NCBI GenBank assembly: GCA_013330825.1
Contig: DUHN01000055.1
Coordinates: forward strand, 1-7,802
Reading direction: 5' to 3'
Origin: Candidatus Woesearchaeota archaeon
GTDB lineage: Archaea; Nanobdellota; Nanobdellia; Woesearchaeales; GW2011-AR4
Length of the DNA: 7,802 nt
Shown: one piece after another, positions 5,223-7,802 of the stretch
How positions within the stretch are numbered: the stretch's first letter is position 1
Layout: the number at the start of each line of letters is the position of its first letter
Made by a program: the position numbers and the translations under genes
Notes under the pieces: model-generated
The model's database searches: none
The model's input: the letters and a program-made list of their open reading frames with translations, nothing else
Told to the model about the DNA's origin: nothing

Positions 5223-5786
5223 ATGCTCGATATCATCCTGCCTATGCTCTCCTGGTTCTGGGGCCTTTTTGTGGGGTGGCTGTATCTCTTTGCCTCGCCC
5301 ATCTGGAATTTCCAGGTGATGTGGATCATCATCCCCATCTGGCTGGCGTGGTTCTTCGGGGAGTTCTTCCAAGAGAAGAAAGGGACGAGCTTCGGCAATG
5401 CCATCTCCAATGGGGTCGTCCCGTTCTGGGTCGGGCTGGACTGGATGCGGCTGCTGGTCAACGGCATCTTGGAAGAGAAGATGGCGTGGAGCCCGCTGCT
5501 GGTGTTCAAGTTCCTGATCTGCCTGGGGGTGTTCGCGTACGGGGCATTCATCCTCGTCCAAGGGGTGAGGGGGAGGCACATCGTCCGCTACGTGGGGCGC
5601 ATCAGGGAAATCACCTATGCCATGGTCGTATTCACGCCCATCATCTACGGCATCGTGCCGCTGAGCATGAGATACTTCCTCTCCATCGCGTTCTTTTTCC
5701 CGGTGTTCTATTTCCTCATCGAGTTCATCGACCTCAAGATGCCCAATCCCAAGGCATTCGACATGGACGAATCCCCCCATAGATGA
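5223..5786 (+). CDS. Polytopic membrane protein of unknown function
   Basis: This 187-residue protein is strongly hydrophobic, and I do not recognise a named family. Likely membrane segments are about 5-24, 31-48, 64-80, 91-113, 130-147 and 151-169. The distinctive stretch is between segments 2 and 3: an acidic/aromatic FFGEFFQEKKGTSFGNAISN followed by GVVPFWVGLDWMR, which looks conserved rather than random. Trp and Phe content is high. A basic cytosolic loop GVRGRHIVRYVGRIRE (114-129) suggests orientation by the positive-inside rule. The C-terminus is polar and acidic (FDMDESPHR). An in-frame ATG at 5217 would add two residues (MP); I prefer 5223 because of the TATA spacing. No Shine-Dalgarno precedes either. 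It is convergent with the ccdA operon, and no catalytic motif is visible. Confidence 0.85.
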   Translation: MLDIILPMLSWFWGLFVGWLYLFASPIWNFQVMWIIIPIWLAWFFGEFFQEKKGTSFGNAISNGVVPFWVGLDWMRLLVNGILEEKMAWSPLLVFKFLICLGVFAYGAFILVQGVRGRHIVRYVGRIREITYAMVVFTPIIYGIVPLSMRYFLSIAFFFPVFYFLIEFIDLKMPNPKAFDMDESPHR

Positions 5787-5796
5787 TTGGAGAAGC

Positions 5797-5816
5797 GCAA
5801 TCAAAGGCAATCAAAG
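5797..5816. repeat. Perfect tandem repeat of 10 bp between convergent genes
   Basis: GCAATCAAAG occurs twice back to back (5797-5806 and 5807-5816) in the 55-bp gap between the convergent membrane-protein gene and ccdA. Read on the minus strand it is CTTTGATTGC twice, moderately T-rich, 26-45 nt after the ccdA stop. A CACGGCCGTG palindrome (5826-5835) lies between repeat and stop. It may assist ending of the ccdA transcript, or may simply be a slippage duplication. Confidence 0.5.
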
Positions 5817-5841
5817 AACATCCTTCACGGCCGTGCCCACC

Positions 5842-6552
5842 TTAGGTGACGGCCCATATCATGTACGCGCCCAGCGTCAGCAGCACCAGGCCGATGACGA
5901 GCCTCATGACTCCCTTGTGCTCCTGCCTCCATTTCTCGAGCTTCCTTGACGCGTGGCCCACATAGACCAGCTCCAGCAGGACGAAGAGCGGCAGGATGAA
6001 GATGAGATTGTACAGCAGGAGGAGCGGAATTCCCGAAGCATAATTGCCGGTCGAGAGCATGCCGAGTATCGCGAGATAGGGCGCCCCGGTGCAGGGCAGC
6101 TCGACAAACACCACGAGGATGCCGAGGAACGCGGCGATCAGCAGGCTGAGGGCAGGATGATTAGTCTCGAGCTTTCCCATTGATGCGGAATATTTCTTGA
6201 TCCTCTGCGCGGCCCCGGGAAACAGCTGCAGGGTGAAGCCTTTTCCGTACCAGAAATAATCCTTGATCTCAAGCATGCCTGCGGCAATGGCGACGATGGC
6301 CGCAAACCAGTAGAACGGCTTGGCGAATCCCGCAGTATAGGCAAGGGTGAGTATGCCTATGCCCAGGAGGAAGTAGGTCAGGTAGACGAACGTGATGTAA
6401 ATCAGCCCCGCGATGAGCATCCTTGCCGGGCTCCTGAACACCCGCGTCATGTACGCGAGCAGGAAGATGAGGACACCGAACACGCAGGGATTGATGCTGT
6501 CCGCCAATGCCGCGGAGATGACTATCCCTAATGTCAGCTGATCCCCAATCAT
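5842..6552 (-). CDS. ccdA: CcdA/DsbD-type transmembrane thiol-electron transporter
   Basis: CcdA-type proteins carry electrons from cytosolic thioredoxin to proteins outside the membrane through two intramembrane cysteines. This 236-residue protein has six likely membrane helices (about 8-34, 44-72, 77-95, 134-158, 172-196, 213-234). It has exactly two Cys, each after a proline: DSINPCVFG (C23, first helix) and ELPCTGAPY (C154, fourth helix). This two-fold PC arrangement and the length are diagnostic of the CcdA family rather than full-length DsbD; there is no fused thioredoxin domain. The central cytosolic loop (about 100-132) is basic. It is the last gene of a four-gene operon, starting 2 bp after the PCYCGC-motif gene stop, so its electrons are probably delivered to that Cys-rich neighbour (inference). 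No thioredoxin gene is in view. Confidence 0.92.
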   Translation of the reverse strand: MIGDQLTLGIVISAALADSINPCVFGVLIFLLAYMTRVFRSPARMLIAGLIYITFVYLTYFLLGIGILTLAYTAGFAKPFYWFAAIVAIAAGMLEIKDYFWYGKGFTLQLFPGAAQRIKKYSASMGKLETNHPALSLLIAAFLGILVVFVELPCTGAPYLAILGMLSTGNYASGIPLLLLYNLIFILPLFVLLELVYVGHASRKLEKWRQEHKGVMRLVIGLVLLTLGAYMIWAVT

Positions 6553-6554
6553 GG

Positions 6555-6977
6555 CTATTGGCAGCCCTCCGGCATGGGGGTGTCGGTCGCCAGGTGCTTG
6601 TTGGGCTCGTAGAAGGCGTCTATCTCCTTCCTGATGGTGCAGACATCGGCCCCTTCCCCAGTGCGCTGCTTCGCCTTGACGCCGATGTCGAGGCAGACCG
6701 AGCAGGTGACGCCGTGCTTGTCGAAGGTCCCGTCATCCCTCCAGAAGCAGTGCCGCGTGTGCTTGTGCCCGTCAAATTTGCAGCCGCAGTAGCAGGGAAT
6801 CTGCTCAAGAATGGCGGCGCCCTCCGGCGTCTTGGCCCATTCATAGATCTCGCGCTTCTCCCCGGTGACGTACGGCGGAATCTGGTCCTCTGGGGTGCCG
6901 GGAGAGAGGAAGAAGTAGGCGACGACACCCAGGAAGATGACGATTATCGCCAGCCCTGCTATTTTTTTGGCATCCAT
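6555..6977 (-). CDS. Membrane-anchored PCYCGC-motif protein (Cys/His-rich, extracytoplasmic)
   Basis: The 140-residue protein has one N-terminal membrane anchor (about 6-24, after MDAKK), then a domain with the signature of the PCYCGC-motif family of unknown function, best known from Firmicutes lipoproteins. Seen are IPCYCGC (60-66), a His cluster GHKHTRHCFW (70-79) and DKHGVTCSVCLDI (86-98), all in the family order. Additional Cys are at 113 and 139, one residue before the C-terminus. In total there are nine Cys or clustered His-Cys pairs suited to metal or disulfide chemistry. There is no lipobox, so the anchor replaces the lipid of bacterial relatives. A longer frame begins upstream, but it overlaps the preceding gene; the ATG at 6977 is 1 nt after that gene's stop and gives a normal anchor. 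CcdA next to it suggests the thiols are kept reduced by it (inference). Confidence 0.88.
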   Translation of the reverse strand: MDAKKIAGLAIIVIFLGVVAYFFLSPGTPEDQIPPYVTGEKREIYEWAKTPEGAAILEQIPCYCGCKFDGHKHTRHCFWRDDGTFDKHGVTCSVCLDIGVKAKQRTGEGADVCTIRKEIDAFYEPNKHLATDTPMPEGCQ

Positions 6978-6978
6978 T

Positions 6979-7272
6979 TTACTTGATGAGATAGTGGATG
7001 ATGAAGAACAAGAATATGACCGCCAAGCTGAGCAGGACGCTGACCCACGCGGCCTTCTCATCCTTCCATGTTCCGATTGATTTCCTGTCCCTGAAGACGA
7101 AGCCGAAGAGCAGGAGCGCCCCCGTCACGAGGACGGCCTTGCCGATCCAATGGTGGCCGAAGGTGTCCTTGAGCAGGGCCTTGAGAGGGCCGGACAGCTC
7201 ACCTGCGATGACAAGCAGGGCCAGGAGCCACGCGCTTGCCGTTGCGCCGATGGCGGCGTTGAATTTCGCCAT
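6979..7272 (-). CDS. Small 3-TM membrane protein of unknown function, CcdA operon
   Basis: Ninety-seven residues form three likely membrane helices (about 9-27, 42-60, 75-96). A GHHWIGK motif (39-45) enters the second helix and a charged loop RDRKSIGTWKDEK (61-73) precedes the third. I do not recognise the family. The adjacent His40-His41 at the membrane face could bind a metal or heme, but this is a guess from position only. The ATG at 7272 shares its A with the TGA of the upstream gene (TGATG), indicating translational coupling. Its TAA is 1 nt before the next ATG. A longer upstream in-frame extension overlaps the preceding gene, has a low-complexity shadow composition and is rejected. Confidence 0.8.
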   Translation of the reverse strand: MAKFNAAIGATASAWLLALLVIAGELSGPLKALLKDTFGHHWIGKAVLVTGALLLFGFVFRDRKSIGTWKDEKAAWVSVLLSLAVIFLFFIIHYLIK

Positions 7273-7679
7273 CAGGAGGCCCCCCCGGTAATCGTGCTGC
7301 CCATCACTCCCAGGAAGATGGAAAGGATCATGGTGAGAGCCCACCATTTTTTGCTCTCGTTCCTCTTTCCGGTGAGGAACAGCCAGGCCGCGGTGGTGGC
7401 GATGATGGGCAGGAGGAGGCCCCAGTGCTCCTTGGTCTCCATCAGGACGGCATGCAGCCACGTGCTCTGCCCTGCCAGGATGAGCGTCTTCGTCGCGGGA
7501 TAGAACGTCAGGTAGAGCTTTCCCGCGGGAATCAGGAGTATCCATGCGGCTGCCGGCGCGGCGATGACGAGCAGCCTGAGCCACATTTCTTTTCTCTTCA
7601 GGTTGAGAAGGATGATAAGGGGAAACGCGATGGTGGCCAGTCCCAGGATGATGTGGGCATACAGCACAAGGTCTCTCAT
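7272..7679 (-). CDS. 4-TM membrane protein of unknown function, first gene of CcdA operon
   Basis: The 135-residue protein has four likely membrane helices (about 5-26, 33-51, 87-104, 112-130). His9 lies in helix 1 (YAHIILGL), His76 in the external or interfacial segment, and His85 at the start of helix 3 (WLHAVLMETKEHWGLLLP, 74-91). There is no Cys. A four-helix bundle with such histidines resembles small heme- or quinone-linked membrane proteins such as DUF2231-type or b561-like bundles, but the similarity is of layout, not recognised sequence. It leads a minus-strand operon of four genes with spacings of -1, +1 and +2 nt. The ATG at 7679 is preceded by AGAGGCGA, a Shine-Dalgarno-like match ending 2 nt before the ATG. 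That is unlike the other units here and fits a short leader. Confidence 0.8.
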   Translation of the reverse strand: MRDLVLYAHIILGLATIAFPLIILLNLKRKEMWLRLLVIAAPAAAWILLIPAGKLYLTFYPATKTLILAGQSTWLHAVLMETKEHWGLLLPIIATTAAWLFLTGKRNESKKWWALTMILSIFLGVMGSTITGGAS

Positions 7680-7680
7680 T

Positions 7681-7689
7681 TTCGCCTCT
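7681..7689 (-). promoter_or_regulatory. Shine-Dalgarno-like site before the CcdA operon
   Basis: On the minus strand AGAGGCGA precedes the ATG at 7679. It matches GGAGGTGA, the complement of the archaeal 16S 3' end, at six of eight positions. This is the only clear Shine-Dalgarno-like site in front of a first gene in the window. Confidence 0.4.
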
Positions 7690-7712
7690 TCTCCCTTTTC
7701 TGGAAATACTAG

Positions 7713-7720
7713 TTCATAAA
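7713..7720 (-). promoter_or_regulatory. Candidate TATA box of the CcdA operon
   Basis: The minus strand reads TTTATGAA, centred 37.5 bp upstream of the ATG at 7679. With the usual ~25.5-bp spacing it would start transcription near 7691 and give a ~12-nt leader containing AGAGGCGA. A weaker alternative, GTATTTCC (7709-7702), would give a leaderless start. I prefer the first, with reserve. Confidence 0.4.
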
Positions 7721-7802
7721 GCTATTGGTTTCCGGTGCCTGACGGGCAAAGGGCTGTACTGGTTAATCCCCGGCTGCTCGGCTTTTATCTTCCGTCGAAG
7801 CA

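Noticed and set aside
7735..7744. GTGCCTGACG also occurs at 3567-3576.
   Set aside because: Many exact 10-base matches are expected by chance in a window of this length, and flanking sequence does not extend the match.
7714..7800. A 28-codon open stretch on the minus strand entering from the right edge and ending at a TGA at 7716-7714, possibly the C-terminus of another gene.
   Set aside because: It is too short to recognise, it overlaps the proposed operon promoter, and other frames there are closed only by chance stops. It needs the sequence beyond the window.
7721..7802. A possible tRNA or other RNA gene at the right edge.
   Set aside because: I found no cloverleaf arms or T-loop consensus on either strand.

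Overview
The window looks like a compact archaeal chromosome segment. It carries aIF5B, Trm1, aEF-1beta next to a small zinc-ribbon protein, and RtcA. Almost every transcription unit has an AT-rich TATA-like box about 25.5-27.5 bp upstream of its ATG, often preceded by a purine-rich BRE-like stretch, which is the layout of leaderless archaeal promoters. The shortened or stripped-down housekeeping proteins and the unrecognised small membrane proteins would suit a DPANN-type lineage. That placement is inference; the sequence shows 'archaeon' clearly and the phylum only weakly. Base composition is moderately GC-rich. No mobile element, CRISPR array, tRNA or rRNA is visible.

Layout. (1) Positions 1-1197, minus: the N-terminal 399 codons of aIF5B (infB), running off the left edge. 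(2) 1198-1435: non-coding DNA with the infB promoter, a run of five GC-rich stem-loops (1254-1397) and a T-tract behind the next gene. (3) 1436-1789, minus: a small exported or membrane-anchored protein of unknown function. (4) 1942-2991, plus: Trm1. (5) 3058-3508, minus: a two-gene unit, zinc-ribbon protein then aEF-1beta. (6) 3509-3654: the promoter of that unit plus two hairpins. (7) 3655-4725, minus: rtcA, divergent from a PPC/DUF296 gene (4778-5206, plus). The two share one palindromic TATA box midway between their start codons. (8) 5223-5786, plus: a polytopic membrane protein with its own TATA box inside the end of the PPC gene. (9) 5842-7679, minus: a tightly packed four-gene operon of a 4-TM protein, a 3-TM protein, a membrane-anchored PCYCGC-motif protein and a CcdA-type thiol-electron transporter.

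How the genes work together. The left two thirds is mainly translation and RNA maintenance: initiation (aIF5B), elongation (aEF-1beta with its usual zinc-ribbon partner), tRNA modification (Trm1) and RNA end processing (RtcA). The right end is a candidate extracytoplasmic thiol or metal redox system. CcdA would move reducing equivalents across the membrane and the Cys/His-rich PCYCGC protein is the likely substrate or partner. Two small His-containing membrane proteins of unknown role are co-transcribed. This operon is the best candidate for an undescribed system here.

Several housekeeping proteins deviate from the usual family pattern: the zinc-ribbon protein has half its Cys pairs, Trm1 lacks the Cys-rich insertion, and the aIF5B G domain has lost normally conserved His and Glu residues.
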